A stretch of DNA of 64,000 nt. Origin: Metridium senile (Eukaryota > Cnidaria > Anthozoa > Actiniaria > Metridiidae). Positions 21,702 to 32,821 of this stretch are shown here, in pieces. Below the pieces are notes generated by a model, which saw only the letters and a list, made by a program, of their open reading frames with translations, was not told where the DNA came from and did not search any database. Position 1 is the stretch's first letter; every line of letters starts with the position of its first letter. A program made the position numbers and the translations under genes. Location of the stretch: NCBI GenBank assembly GCA_949775045.1, contig OX459102.1, positions 7,224,073-7,288,072 on the forward strand, read 5' to 3'.

Positions 21702-23123
21702 ATGAATAACATTCAGCTAAAAGTACATTACATGCATAGTGCGGGAAGTACGAGAGTGGAGAAGTTATTTGTTCCACGAAGCAAACTTGACAGCAGAACA
21801 AGCTTAGTTCGAATTATTACATCCAAGATCGATAAACTGCAGTCGCGCATCCCGGAAAGGTTGGTTATAGAATATCTCGATGACGAGGGGGATTATTGTA
21901 TTTTGAGAGACGACCATAAGTCTTTTATGGAGATGCTACAATCTGCCAAGGCTACTATAGATCAAGAATATTGCAGAATAAACATCAAGGTAAAAGAGAG
22001 CGATTCGCCAGTAGCTGCACCGAAAAAAGATACAAGACTCGCGCGCCAAAAAAGTACAAAATGTCCAAAAACTCCAGTTGAGAATGTCCGCGTTCAGCAC
22101 AAAGCACAGAGCAGAAAGCAATTAAATTTCAGTCCATTGGATTCATACCTTAGTTCCCAAAGAAATGAATTACAAGCTCAAGCGGCGAAAGTGCAAAAGT
22201 TAAACATGATTATTGAAGATTTTAAGTCTCAACGAACGGCTTCTTCAACCTCAACTTCACCTCAAACACCTTGCTGCAGTAAATGCCACTTGCGGGAGGG
22301 ACATAACAGACTAAATTGCCCATATCCTGTAGCCTGTACGTCTGCGATCTTTTGCAAAAACATTGAGAAACATTCAGAGGAAAAAGCACATCTTAAATCT
22401 TACGCAAAAGATCTGAATGAGGAGCGAAGAAAGTTGATAAAAATGGAGGAACAGTTGAATATCAAGGAAACATCTGCGATTAATGTAGCTTCCCGATATC
22501 CTAACAAGGTGAAAGACGTCTTAATTGCGAGCAATCCAGATAAGTATACAAGAATGACAACGAACGGAGTAAGGATCGAAGACTGGCGGCAAATAAATGC
22601 CGATTCAAAGATTCTAGAAAAGCACTTCAGAGGAAAGATACCGTCACCTGAAGAAGCGAGAGAAATACTCCAGTCTGTGCCACTTGTCACTCCCATGGCT
22701 ACAGGTAAAACAACTGTGCATAAACCCTACAAAAGCCTCTGGGAATCTAATGGAATAACCTGGCCCAAGCCGCAAAACAGCCGAAGCCGAGAAGAATGTG
22801 ACAGCGACGATCATTTTGACACGTCGCCTGTAAAATCTCCCTTGAGAAAAAAATACATACCTTCTACCCCCACTTCCACCGCCTTCCAAAATCCTGTATC
22901 AAAGCCAGAAGATTTTCAGATTGCGTTCGCTATCCAAGAAAGTTTAAAAACTCTTCCAAGTGACTTCGATTTGGAGGGATTTGAAAGAAGAGTGAAAGAC
23001 GAAAAGGCGGAATGCAGTGCAGCAATTGAAACAGCTACAGGATGCGATGTTACTGGTAGCTCGATGAACTTGGATACCCTTGCAAGTGCAGTCGAATTTA
23101 TGGAGAAACTATCTGAGGACTGA
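21702..23123 (+). CDS. PB1-like and zinc-finger protein encoded by the mariner-like element
   Basis: 473 residues from the first ATG (MNNIQLKVHYMHSAGST). The frame is open further upstream but has no ATG. Residues about 3-90 look like a PB1-type ubiquitin-like fold (IQLKVHYMHSAG..., then RLVIEYLDDEGDYCILRDD). A coiled region follows (LSSQRNELQAQAAKVQKLN). Then comes a knuckle-like segment, CSKCHLREGHNRLNCPYP...CTSAIFC. The C-terminal half is Ser/Pro-rich and ends in an acidic helix (LASAVEFMEKLSED). The frame is intact, and the start lies just inside the left TIR, so the TIR may act as promoter. I know similar orphan proteins in cnidarian genomes but no function. Possible roles are transposase partner, multimerisation or targeting factor. 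It might instead be a captured host gene. Confidence 0.7.
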   Translation: MNNIQLKVHYMHSAGSTRVEKLFVPRSKLDSRTSLVRIITSKIDKLQSRIPERLVIEYLDDEGDYCILRDDHKSFMEMLQSAKATIDQEYCRINIKVKESDSPVAAPKKDTRLARQKSTKCPKTPVENVRVQHKAQSRKQLNFSPLDSYLSSQRNELQAQAAKVQKLNMIIEDFKSQRTASSTSTSPQTPCCSKCHLREGHNRLNCPYPVACTSAIFCKNIEKHSEEKAHLKSYAKDLNEERRKLIKMEEQLNIKETSAINVASRYPNKVKDVLIASNPDKYTRMTTNGVRIEDWRQINADSKILEKHFRGKIPSPEEAREILQSVPLVTPMATGKTTVHKPYKSLWESNGITWPKPQNSRSREECDSDDHFDTSPVKSPLRKKYIPSTPTSTAFQNPVSKPEDFQIAFAIQESLKTLPSDFDLEGFERRVKDEKAECSAAIETATGCDVTGSSMNLDTLASAVEFMEKLSED

Positions 23124-23752
23124 TTACAGTTTTCCGTTATCAACTAATACAAACTTTGGCATGTATTTTCAAATTTATATTTGTTACTTGACCGGTTGTG
23201 TTTGCATGTTATCAGTTCTCTCTCACACGCAGGCGTTTTAGAGCGGTTTTCTTTGACTCGTAAAACACAATCCTAAGATCTAGCTTTGGTTCAGTAATAG
23301 AAAAGTAGTACACTCACTCAGGCTTTACTGTTTACAGTAATCCTTTCATTCATGGAAGTTTTTATCTGTATTAACATCAAACTATAAATGTTTCAAGAGG
23401 CAATAAAAACAACTCTGCTGCTAGATACCTGACTGAGATTTTTTGACAGAGATGTGTATTTTATATTTCAGAGTAACTGTTAAGTTTACGATAATAAAAG
23501 AAAAATAAATAAAACGGGGTACATTGTTATCAAACGAGAGGAAAGCAAACAGCTAGTCAATCATTTACATTTATACCCTAGTTTGCTGAGAAAGTCGCCA
23601 ATCTTACTGTGTTCCCGCGTACGAGCGCTTGCACAAATTCACACTTCAGAATCATATTTCGAGTTCACAATAGTAATTTCAGCACGAACTAGCTCTCAAA
23701 AAAGCTATATCCACTAAGCTGTGAGAACGTTGAGTTTATGCAATAAATAAAA
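23124..23752. other. Interior of the mariner-like element, no gene seen
   Basis: 3' flank of the PB1/zinc-finger gene. AATAAAAACA (23402) and AATAAAAG (23493) are possible polyadenylation signals. Confidence 0.4.
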
Positions 23753-24097
23753 CTAGACGCATAACTGCGTGAACTCGGGATTCTCTTTGATGCTCTAGCT
23801 ACGCGTTTAATTATAAGTACAATTCATGAAAATAGACGCCTGCGTGAACGCGCACTTTCATCAGAAATTTGTTTATCTACCTATATCTGATATGAATAAT
23901 TTGCAGTTTCTTTTTGTAGATTACCTGTAAAACTGTCACTAAATTGAAGTTCATAATCAGTATTAAACACATTTAAACTTGTGGGTAGTTCTGATTTCAT
24001 GAGAAATGACTGTCATGCCGATTGTGACAATCAGAACTGATCCTCAACATTCATGATCATTACAAGCTCATTTGATGAATTAATTTCATTTTTGTTA

Positions 24098-24301
24098 TTA
24101 TAAATTAAAGAACATAAACTCATTGCAGCACATTGTTGTAATTTTAAAGGTAAAAGCATTACCTTTGCTATATGGTGCTGTTATTGTCTTGCTTGGATCA
24201 ACATATAGTGTGTTTTTAGGACCAGTATTCTTCTCTACATCATAATATAGTTTACACTTACAGTAATTCATTACATGTGACTGAGTCTTATAGAGAGACA
24301 T
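24098..24301 (-). pseudogene. Remnant of the Helitron 2A-like protein
   Basis: MNYCKCKLYYDVEKNTGP, then DPSKTITAPYSKGNAF, closely matches 4240-4380 of Helitron 1. The 2A-like motif (24218-24241) is DVEKNTGP: here the proline before Gly is threonine while the last proline is kept. The reading frame dies soon after. Confidence 0.6.
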
Positions 24302-24517
24302 CGGTCTATTACAAGAAAGGGACGATATATACCGACTGGATTTACATTTGAACCTTTTTTGAGAAATAAATGCTTGTGTCCCAATCCCCTTGAACTTTGA
24401 AGAATAATGCTCGATTTTGACCTTTGCACAGTTAATATAATTATGTAACTCAGAAGACCTTGGTATATTTGAGCGTATTCTATGATATACAAACCGTCTA
24501 AGCTTCCTACTTTTGGT

Positions 24518-24758
24518 GTTTAAACGCCTTTATTAATCGTGTTGATATTCTACATTTTGTACTTGTCTCACAACTATAATGACAGCGAAAATGTCAACAA
24601 ACCTTGGATAACGAGATCTGGTATTATTTGTAATCTTTATTGGGACTTCTGCATCATTATATACATTCATACCTGTACAGTCGAACAACTAGTAATATAT
24701 CACAATCACTGAACGATGAAATGACAATAGTTTGAGTGTAGCGGTTGAAGAACTTGAC
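24518..24758. repeat. Direct-repeat unit 1 inside Helitron no. 2
   Basis: Matches 25797-25994 plus 27295-27362 (ATCGTGTTGATATTCTACA, ATTTGTAATCTTTATTG, then AATATATCACAATCACTGAA, then GAAGAACTTGACT). It serves as the unoccupied reference for the 9-bp target duplication at 25995. Confidence 0.8.
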
Positions 24759-25623
24759 TTTATTTCATAAGTACTGAGATTTATGTATAAAATTCTAGTG
24801 ATGTAAAAATCGTTCGGTTTTAAGTCACAGCCAATCAGCGATGCGAACGATGAAATTTCACTATCGTTCGCGGCATCTGATTGGACGAACGATTTTTTTC
24901 ACTAGTGAAAAGGTTTTGTGCGGGAATCTACCTCACTGGCGCGAAAACTTTCAACCGCCTTTGGTCAAAATGTTGGGAATGTTTGTTGACAGCGATTCGA
25001 CTGAAAATGTTATTTTAACACAAGAAAACAAAGCTATTTCGAAAACATATATCCAATGTGATGTTGCTATAGAAAAACGTCTTGGAATTCAAGAAAGAAG
25101 CAAGAAAAGTTGACAAATTTCTAGCTCAACACAGTTTATTTATTACTTTCAAAGACGGGAAAGCTAAGACTATTCTCGCTCTGAAGTTAATTATTTGGTT
25201 TTGAGCGACATATGAAGAAAACAAGTGACTTGAAGGACCTCCTATTTGAAAAGACAAGTCCTTCTTTCCAAACAGAAAGAGCTAAAGAAAAAAGGAAAAG
25301 AAAAAACTATAAATATAGTGAATCAGTCGGCAAAGTTCACACTAGAGGAATCTCGCTCAGCTACTGCCGAAGCGTTGTCAATGCAAGACTATTTAACCAT
25401 TTAATAATGCTTTTTTTAAAAAAAGCATTGAAGATAAGTAAATTTGCCTTTTATAACGGTATTTTTCATGATTTTGTTGCTACTTTTCGTTGTTTAAAAT
25501 TTTGAAAGAAAATATTGAATTTTTTTAATCATTGAATCGTTTAACCATAGAACTCATTTCATGGTATATTTGATGCATGTTGTCATTAATGTTGAAAATA
25601 AATCTCAGTACTTATAAAATAAA
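24759..25623. repeat. 865-bp inverted-repeat element
   Basis: Left end TTATTTCATAAGTACTGAGA, right end TCTCAGTACTTATAAAATAA. The interior includes another inverted pair (AACGATGAAATTTCACTATCG region, 24838-24905). ORFs at 24841-25113 and 25212-25505 are lysine-rich and unrecognised. Confidence 0.6.
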
Positions 25624-25628
25624 AAAAT

Positions 25629-25775
25629 TACATCATGGTTAGTTCGCTTGTACGATTTTATTCACTCGTTGTGTAGAATTACAAACTCACTCGCTCGCAG
25701 AGCCTCGCTCGTTCGTTTGAAATTCTTCACAACTCGTGAATAAAAATCGTACGCCTCACTAACCATGAAGTAATC
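25629..25775. repeat. 147-bp foldback
   Basis: TTACATCATGGTTAG on the left and CTAACCATGAAGTAA on the right. The arms continue inward (CGTACGATTTT-like). Confidence 0.65.
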
Positions 25776-25796
25776 TCTATTTTTTGTACCCTAATA

Positions 25797-25994
25797 AAGA
25801 CTAAACGCCTGTATTAATCGTGTTGATATTCTACATTTTGTACTTGTCTCACAACTATGATGAGAGCGAAAATGTCTATAATTATAATAAACAAGTCTTG
25901 TATAACGAGATCTTGTATTATTTGTAATCTTTATTGTTACTTCTGCATCATTATATACATTCATACCTGTACAGTCAGACAACTAGTTTTATCT
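25797..25994. repeat. Direct-repeat unit 2 (left part)
   Basis: Second copy of 24518-24730, interrupted by the foldback at 26004. It resumes at 27295 and runs to about 27362. Confidence 0.8.
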
Positions 25995-26003
25995 AATATA
26001 TCA

Positions 26004-27294
26004 GGGCGTTACTAAACAACGAAACACCGGAACGAAACACCGAAACACCGAAACACCGAAACGAAACAACGAAACACCGAAACAACACAATAATATATAG
26101 TTTTTACCGAAATCTAAGCTTTGAATAATATCCAAATGAGTTCGGATCCAATCGATAAAATTAAAAGCCGCTTAATTGCCGGATTAAACCACGCGACTTC
26201 CTTTGAATTAAATCCTTGACACTTTCCTTCATTAACTAACACGGTGTATGAAGTAAAGAGAGAACTACTTTGACTACTTTAAATCCGGATATGAAAGTAA
26301 TCTTACCAGAAAGAAAATGTTTCGCCAACTGAAACTTCTGGATTCGGTAGCCATTTTGGCACAGGAAGCCCAGTTTTGATGTACAATGACACAGGGATCC
26401 CATACATGTCATCTGTTAATATCTTAATTATAAACGCGTTGAAGTGCATTTTATGATGCGATCCGTGTGGAAATAAAAAGCTATCGCTTGAACATTTCAG
26501 CGTAACTAGTTTTATGAAGTTGCACGTGCGTCGTTATCAGATTAGAGAGAAATTAAGATTCGCGTTTACGGCGAACGCCAAACGTCAAAATTAATCACGT
26601 GGTCACTGTTTTTTTTTGTATTTACTCTCCGTTCTTTTGCGTTTGCATATAAATAAGATCATTTTCTCGTGCATGAACACATCATTATTCCTGTGGAAGG
26701 ATTTTTACGTTCATTTGACGTTTTCAAAACAAAGCTTAAAATCCAATTTGACGTTTGGCGTCAATCTGATAACGACGCACGTGCAACTTCATAAAACTAG
26801 TTACGCTGAAATGTTCAAGCGATAGCTTTTTATTTCCACACGGATCGCATCATAAAATGCACTTCAACGCGTTTATAATTAAGATATTAACAGATGACAT
26901 GTATGGGATCCCTGTGTCATTGTACATCGAAACTGGGCTTCCTGTGCCAAAATGGCTACCGAATCCAGAAGTTTCAGTTGGCAAAACATTTTCTTTCTGG
27001 TAAGATTACTTTCATATCCGGATTTAAAGTAGTCAAAGTAGTTCTCTCTTTACTTCATACACCGTGTTAGTTAATGAAGGAAAGTGTCAAGGATTTAATT
27101 CAAAGGAAGTCGCGTGGTTTAATCCGGCAATTAAGCGGCTTTTAATTTTATCGATTGGATCCGAACTCATTTGGATATTATTCAAAGCTTAGATTTCGGT
27201 AAAAACTATATATTATTGTGTTGTTTCGGTGTTTCGTTGTTTCGTTTCGGTGTTTCGGTGTTTCGTTCCGGTGTTTCGTTGTTTAGTAACGCCC
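26004..27294. mobile_element. Mutator-like foldback element with 9-bp target duplication
   Basis: AATATATCA occurs on both sides (25995-26003 and 27295-27303), while the paralogous unit 1 has it once (about 24689). A 9-bp duplication and very long TIRs are the signature of Mutator-like elements. The termini start GGGCGTTACTAAACAACG and continue as a short-period CGAAACACCG array. Arms of about 540 bp are almost perfect inverse copies. The ~215-bp centre (26541-26757) has no transposase. Confidence 0.85.
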
Positions 27295-27496
27295 AATATA
27301 TCACAATCACTGAACGATGAAATGACAATAGTTTGAGTGTAGCAGTCGAAGAACTTGACTGTTTTGTACCCTAATAAAGACTAATATCAAATAGGAAAAA
27401 CAGAAAATACTTCCTTGAATTAAAAATAATAAAAGAAGCAAGGTACTTAGCATTATTATATGAAAGAAGTCATCATTTTTGAGAAGCTAGGCGGCC

Positions 27497-27829
27497 TTAC
27501 TTTGAGTCTGGTTGACTGTAAACACAAGTCGCTAGTCTTGAATCTTCTTCGCTTAAAATGCCGCTTGCAATCCTCGTTTTTTCTTCGGTAGACCTTTGTT
27601 CACATTCTGTAGTTGAGCTTTGTTGTTTTAGAGTTTGTATAAGTTTGATTATAATTCGCTTTTGAATACATAGTTTAAGTTCCACGATAGGCATTTTCAT
27701 AGTCAGTTTGACGATAGATTCACGGCGTCTCTCTAAATCTCCTTTCCGAAAACGCTTGACATCTTTTAGTGTGGCTATACCGCGAATGGTGTGTGGATTT
27801 GCAAGCGATTTGAGTGTATTTAAAGACAT
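27497..27829 (-). CDS. 110-aa basic ORF near the Helitron no. 2 5' end
   Basis: MSLNTLKSLANPHTIRGIAT, followed by an Arg/Lys-rich helix (KRFRKGDLERRRES) and a serine/glutamate-rich tail. About 180 bp inside the 5' hairpin on the same strand, a similar place to the ORF at 3582 in Helitron 1. No recognised domain. Possibly a first exon of a deleted Helitron protein. Confidence 0.4.
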   Translation of the reverse strand: MSLNTLKSLANPHTIRGIATLKDVKRFRKGDLERRRESIVKLTMKMPIVELKLCIQKRIIIKLIQTLKQQSSTTECEQRSTEEKTRIASGILSEEDSRLATCVYSQPDSK

Positions 27830-27979
27830 TGATTACTAAAACACTGTACTGTCAAAGTTAGAAACAAAATGGCTGCCGAAATTGAAGTAATCAGAACTTG
27901 GACGATACTGCGCGTGCGCGTCTTTTTGGCGATGACGGAGAAAAATAATAAAAATAATAAAAATAATGCCGAATTTTAA

Positions 27980-28006
27980 ACTCGGGATTCCTGTGGAATC
28001 CCGAGT
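27980..28006 (-). repeat. Helitron no. 2 5' hairpin
   Basis: A near-perfect 27-nt palindrome, ACTCGGGATTCC with its inverse, containing TTCCTGTGGAA at the apex. Confidence 0.8.
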
Positions 28007-28370
28007 AATAAAGCAACCAAGAAATTATTTGTTCACTTTTATTGTAAGTTGTGCTGTCAGGATTAGTGTTAAGTAAAGGTCAAACCTGCTCACAATAAGT
28101 ATTAGCTGTTTATCTGTCAAAAATAAAACATTTCTTTCAAAAAACAATGCCTCCATCTATATTGTTATTACTTATCTTATTCCAGTAAATTTCTGCCTAA
28201 TATTTGCTATTTCTTGTTTTGTTTGACGATAAATATGATGATGTACTTGCACCGATCAACACAAATACATAAACTGTTGTCTTCGTAAAGTGTAACTGAT
28301 AATCAACCTTCATTGTAAATCTTATATGTATAGTTGTACAATTTTGTTAAACAAATATATCTGGCAATCA
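28007..28370. other. 3' flank of the transposase gene
   Basis: No ORF. AT-rich, presumably the transposase 3' UTR. Confidence 0.35.
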
Positions 28371-29437
28371 TTATATAAATATGTATCCAGTGTCTCTATA
28401 AAAAACTTGCATGTGGTGAGGTGTTATTTCGTCCAGCGCCCGATAGATTGCAGCGTCCAAGCTCGTATTCACCAAAGGTGACATTTCTTCTCTCTTTAAG
28501 AGTACGTTTAACACCTGAAATACTTCTTCTACTGGATTCAGTTCAGGAGAGTACGTTGGCAAGTAAACTACGTCAACTCCCATCATGTCAAGGTATTGTC
28601 CCAATATAAATCCTCCTCGGTTATGATGCGTTGCGCAATTATCTAGAACAACAATGTCTCCTGCCATTAAAGCTGGGTTCCCGTTCGGTTGTACAGCTTG
28701 AGCCGCCTCATGGAAGAAATTTAGGAATTCAAATGTGTCTGAAGCTCCTTGAAGAGTGTTAGCGTACAATAAACCATCTAAACCAGCGAGTAGATTAAGA
28801 GTAATGTTGGGAGATTGCATGTGCCGTCCAACCTCAATGCAAGTAGAGTTAACCAGTGAATGTCCGTAGCGTTTGTTCGTATCATACAGCGATACACCGC
28901 TTTCATCAAAAAACTTCAATTTATGGGGGTCCACTTGGCACATATAATTTAAATAGTCTTGACAATAGTTTATATTTGCTGGCGTGAATTTATTCGTAAC
29001 ATTTCTGGTCATCCGCTTCCAGCTCCACTTTCCTTGGGATAAAAATTTCTTGTCGCGTAATTCACAGCAGTCTTTGAAATTCCGGTTGGCAAGTTTCCAT
29101 GCTGCAAAAGTTCGTTCTGAATATTTTTACTTGACATGGATGGCTTGAAAGTTTTGATTGTTTCTATAAGCTGTAGTTCTCCTCTTTTAAGCTTCGGTGG
29201 ATTTCCTGACACTTTGGGTTTAGGGCTAGCGGAACCCGTCGAGACAAACTTCTCCCAAATCCTCTTGACAGTTGAACCTTCCATGGCAAACTTTTGCCCC
29301 AATTGTTTCCATTCACCTGGAAAGTGACCTGAAATACGATTACCACCATTCTCTAGAATATAATCAATTATTTGCCCTCTAATTTCATTGTTAACTGGTT
29401 TTCCTTTTTCATAATAGCGTCCTTTCGTACTAAACGC
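28371..29437 (-). pseudogene. Tc1/mariner-superfamily DDE transposase, one frameshift
   Basis: The N-terminal part (29437 down to 29009, start MAFSTKGRYYEKGKP) has paired helix-turn-helix signatures: GRYYEKGKPVNNEIRGQII, then EGSTVKRIWEKF and KRGELQLIETI. The catalytic part (29012 down to 28371) has FFDESGVSL, VVLDNCATHH and YSPELNPVEEVF, the three DDE acidic residues. There are 37 residues between the second Asp and the Glu (DD37E-like). The two parts overlap by ATGA in different frames. Just upstream, the shifted frame reads KWSWKR, so one lost or gained base near 29020-29035 best explains the break. Programmed shifting is possible but no slippery site is evident. The family cuts and pastes DNA at TA. 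Confidence 0.85.
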
Positions 29438-29574
29438 CATCACTACATCGTGTACGTAACCGCGTGTTTGCTGACTGCTCACGTGATAACTTTAAACCCG
29501 TCACGTGATCAAACATTTGCTCCCGCGGGCTCGAAATTTCAGCGGTCCAATTGAAGCTCTACCTGTTTTGATAG

Positions 29575-30395
29575 TATGTTCAAGAACCGAATTACTGAGG
29601 CATAAAATGTTGACTGTCTACTAGTGCGCTGTAGTTAATTATTTCAATCGAACAAACTCCGGATTGCAAAATATCACACGTCAAAGTCCGACCAAAGTGA
29701 AAAGAAAGACCAGAACTGCGTACTTTCAAGTAGCATGTTGGACGATAAACCAATGTGCAGGTCAAAACTTTTCGTAGAAGTTATAACCAACACGCTACTT
29801 TGTGCATTGCATTATATTAGGAGATATTAGACGCCTTAGATCGTCAAGCAAACCGGCGTGTTGATGTCAATATCAGCAATATTGAGTGCGAACTTCTCGC
29901 AATTCATCATAGAATTTTTATATCTTAAACATCGTGCCCCAAAGAAACGTTTAAAGAAATTGACATTTCCATGTTTACTTTTTGCAAAACTGAGCTATTT
30001 TTGTAGAAACTCCTATAAAAATTCTAAGATGAATTCTAAGGATTACGCACGCACTCGAGGTAACCAAGGCAGTTTTATTGACGATCGAGGGCGTCTAATA
30101 TCTCCCAATATGATTAAATACAAACAGTATCGTGTTGGTAATGACTTATACTGTTATGTTTACCTAATAGATTAAATTAGCGCCCAAACTTGTATTCGAA
30201 AGTTCGAAGTTCTGGTCCTTTTATCCACTTTTGTCAGACTTTGACGTGTGATATTTTTCCATCCGGAGTTTGTTCGATTGAAATAATTAACTACAGCGCA
30301 CTAGTAGACGGTCAACATTTGATATCTCAGTAATTCGGTTCTTGAACATAGTTGTGCAAGATGAGATTGCAAACTAAATGTTCCATGTCAACACA
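29575..30395. mobile_element. Palindromic element, remaining part with the empty target site
   Basis: 29575-29730 is inverse to 30190-30347 (TTCAAGAACCGAATTACTGAG, CGGAGTTTGTTCGAT and AGTCTGACAAAAGT blocks), and 30349-30395 is inverse to 21485-21531. Original size was about 870 bp. The loop (29735-30185) has a 105-codon ORF (29858-30175) whose second half (MNSKDYARTRGNQG...) is unrecognised. Confidence 0.75.
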
Positions 30396-31786
30396 CAGGC
30401 AGCCCAACTATTCTATCTGAGGATTTTTTTGTAATGACAATAAAGTTATTTTTAACCGCGCGCCGAGCGCCATATTTTAATAAATATCTTTTGTTAGGAT
30501 CATTGAGCGCGCGGTTGGGGTTCCTGTGGTGTATTTGTTTGAATGCGCGCGGATGGGATTCCTGTGGCTTTTTGCAAGCAATTTATCTATCCATCCACGC
30601 CATCAAATTTCAGACCTTAGGTTGTATCAAGATACTACTTTCTTCGATTGTTTTTGTCGTACCTACGTATTTATAGAATCCGTAAATGTTGTGTTTTAGC
30701 TAAAGTTTTTCGGCAATATATAGCTTATAAAATACATTGTAAACGCTTCACACTTTCAAAACATATTTTCTATTCTTAGTGTTGGAACCGCTATAACTAA
30801 GTAAGTGTTCACAAAATAAAGTTGAGCTTTTTTCAAGCGTGGAAAACTTCGCAAAGCGGCCATCACAAATTCACTGTTTAGCTCGGCTGTTAGTTGGTTT
30901 GTACAAGACAATATCAGTCGTTTTGACATAAAAACTTCAACTCCAATCATTACCTGCACACACCAGAACTACTAGAAAAACTTTCTCCAGGTTTTCGTAA
31001 TAGTGAAGAGCATCGGTGACTTCAAAAGCATGTACAAGTGCCCACTTGAATCAGGTGTTTTGAGTGTTAAGCTAAATTCATTGTAGCTAGCAGCGAATGT
31101 AGTGCAAATCACGATCTTTTCGACTCTCCCTTCGCCAGCCCATGATTTCCACAATAAAATACATTCTCTTGTATTCTAGTTTTCAATTTAAAGTCATTTT
31201 AACAATCCATAAGCTAAATGCAAGAAAGTAATCGCCAACTTTTTCGGTGAATGTGGTATTTCACAACACCGCGGCTCGATCGATATTTTCACGATTCCTC
31301 CACGATTGTAAAATCCGACTGTTTACCGAAAACTCTGCCCTAGCAACTGGGAAAGAACCTCGACTCCATGCTGCCTTTTTTTTTAATTATTTGAACCCAT
31401 TTGCTGATTTCGGAGGTGATCATACTTTTACCGTAGTTGAAGATCAACGTAAAGTTTATATATTCGAAGAAAAATTAAAAAATTTTCCCATGGCTGATTT
31501 ACTACGCGCGAAACTAAATTTGTCACGTGACCGAGTTTCATACCTTGTCAAAATACCTCCCTCTTCAACACCGCGCGACTTTCAATAAAATGTTGTACTC
31601 AAAATGAGAGCTATTGTTTTTCTAGAGGAAAATTACTTATTTCACATTCAATCAAATCCTTGCCCTCTAACTCTAGATAATATTGTGCAAACTGTTCCAA
31701 CAATTCCCCCTGTGGTATTATAGCAGTTTTGATTAGCTGAATGAGGTTTTACAATTGTTAGATGTTCGTGGTTCAGGTGATCAAAT
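30396..31786. other. Helitron no. 3 interior, no recognised gene
   Basis: GCGCGC-containing stretch at 30460-30560 with two copies of ATTCCTGTGG-like sequence. A 113-codon ORF at 31247-31588 (SRFLHDCKIRLFTENS, then KVYIFEEKLKNF) is open but unrecognised and starts without a good context. Confidence 0.35.
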
Positions 31787-32558
31787 GTGGGCTTTGCACC
31801 ATTTAATTTGATTAGTCCTCTATATACAGGAATTAATTATACTACAATAAATATTGGTCATGTGGATGAAGTACATTATGTTTCAACTTTTTGGATAATT
31901 AATTCTTTAACATTTATAAATGAATCTGATGCTTGCAGTGATAACATAAACTCTCACATGAATTATATTGCTGAGAGTAAAACATATTTTCTTATCAATT
32001 GCAGCATACACTATATGTTTCTGTGTTATAAAATCCTGTGGATATTGGAATTATGTAACATTAGATTCCATTACTGAGCATGCTAAGCTGTATAATATTT
32101 GTAATGGTTTTGTACAAAATGATGCCAGTGAATCACAATTGTTTTAAAGATATATGATACCATTATTGACCTAGAATGCACATTAGTTACTGAACATGAA
32201 GTGTTCTTCAAGTAAAACATTCCTCAAGAAGTGCATTATAGAAAATATTAATATCAAAACAACCGGTTTCATGCTTTGTTTCTCTGGTTATTCTATAAAC
32301 TATATTATTCAACAAAATAAGACAACCTACAACATTACTGATGACAACTGTCTTATCAAAACATTTTGTGACATAAAAGAACAAATCTCCCAATGTGATG
32401 CAAAATATGTATTTTATTCTCTTTCCAGTTCTCAAATGTCCAGTGATAAGGAAAGACACAATACTCTAACGAAATATAAATTAAACAAACAAAAGATGCA
32501 AACTAACAATAAAACGGGAGATGTATTCAAATATGGAACTCGAAAAGGTAAAAAATAA
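31787..32558 (+). pseudogene. Remnant of the Helitron 3'-region protein (third copy)
   Basis: Two ORFs (31787-32077 and 32196-32558). The second includes KCIIENINIKTTGFMLCFSGYS, alignable with ALILENIINNIDCTGFVMHF of Helitron 1 (5220-5290), and a lysine-rich tail ending FKYGTRKGKK. The first has VDEVHYVSTFWIINS. Frameshifted and strongly diverged from elements 1 and 2, suggesting an older insertion. Confidence 0.5.
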
Positions 32559-32821
32559 GGTTGCAAGTGACAGTAAAATCATACTGGGAAGTGTAGCTCA
32601 GGTCTCGATCCCTTCCAAATGAAATAGTATTCATCCCTTATGCAGCTAAGAATCCAAGTACTCCAGTAGAAATAGTTTCATATTTATATTTTAACTTGAT
32701 CAGCAACTTCATAACGTACACACATTGTGCGTTCAGTGATAACTGTCTTAAATGCATTTCTGCCATTCAAATCTGTAAACTAGTTCCAGCTGTCCCAAGC
32801 TCATCATCACCTTGCATCCAG

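Larger units (their letters stand above)
23753..28006 (-). mobile_element. Helitron2-like element no. 2 (minus strand)
   Basis: Read on the minus strand, it starts at 28006 with the hairpin ACTCGGGATTCC...GGAATCCCGAGT. It ends at 23753 with ATCCCGAGT, the stem-loop ACGCAGTTATGCGT and CTAG. The ends share the variant CTCGGGAT, distinct from the CTCGGGCTT of element 1. Flanks read ...TTATT and TTTTATT. It carries a 2A-like protein remnant, a 110-aa ORF near the 5' end, a duplicated ~250-bp segment and three foldbacks. Confidence 0.8.
21532..29574. mobile_element. Tc1/mariner-like transposon with two genes (split by a Helitron)
   Basis: TIRs of about 95 bp start CTATCAAAACAGGTAG on the left and end CTACCTGTTTTGATAG on the right, flanked by TA (21530-21531 and 29575-29576). 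An unoccupied target is preserved in inverse orientation around 30345-30350 (GTTCTTGAACATAGTTGTGC), where both flanks meet across one TA. Two genes read inward from the ends: a PB1/zinc-finger protein (plus) and a DD37E transposase (minus). Minus the nested Helitron (23753-28006), the element is about 3.8 kb, large for this superfamily. Confidence 0.85.
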
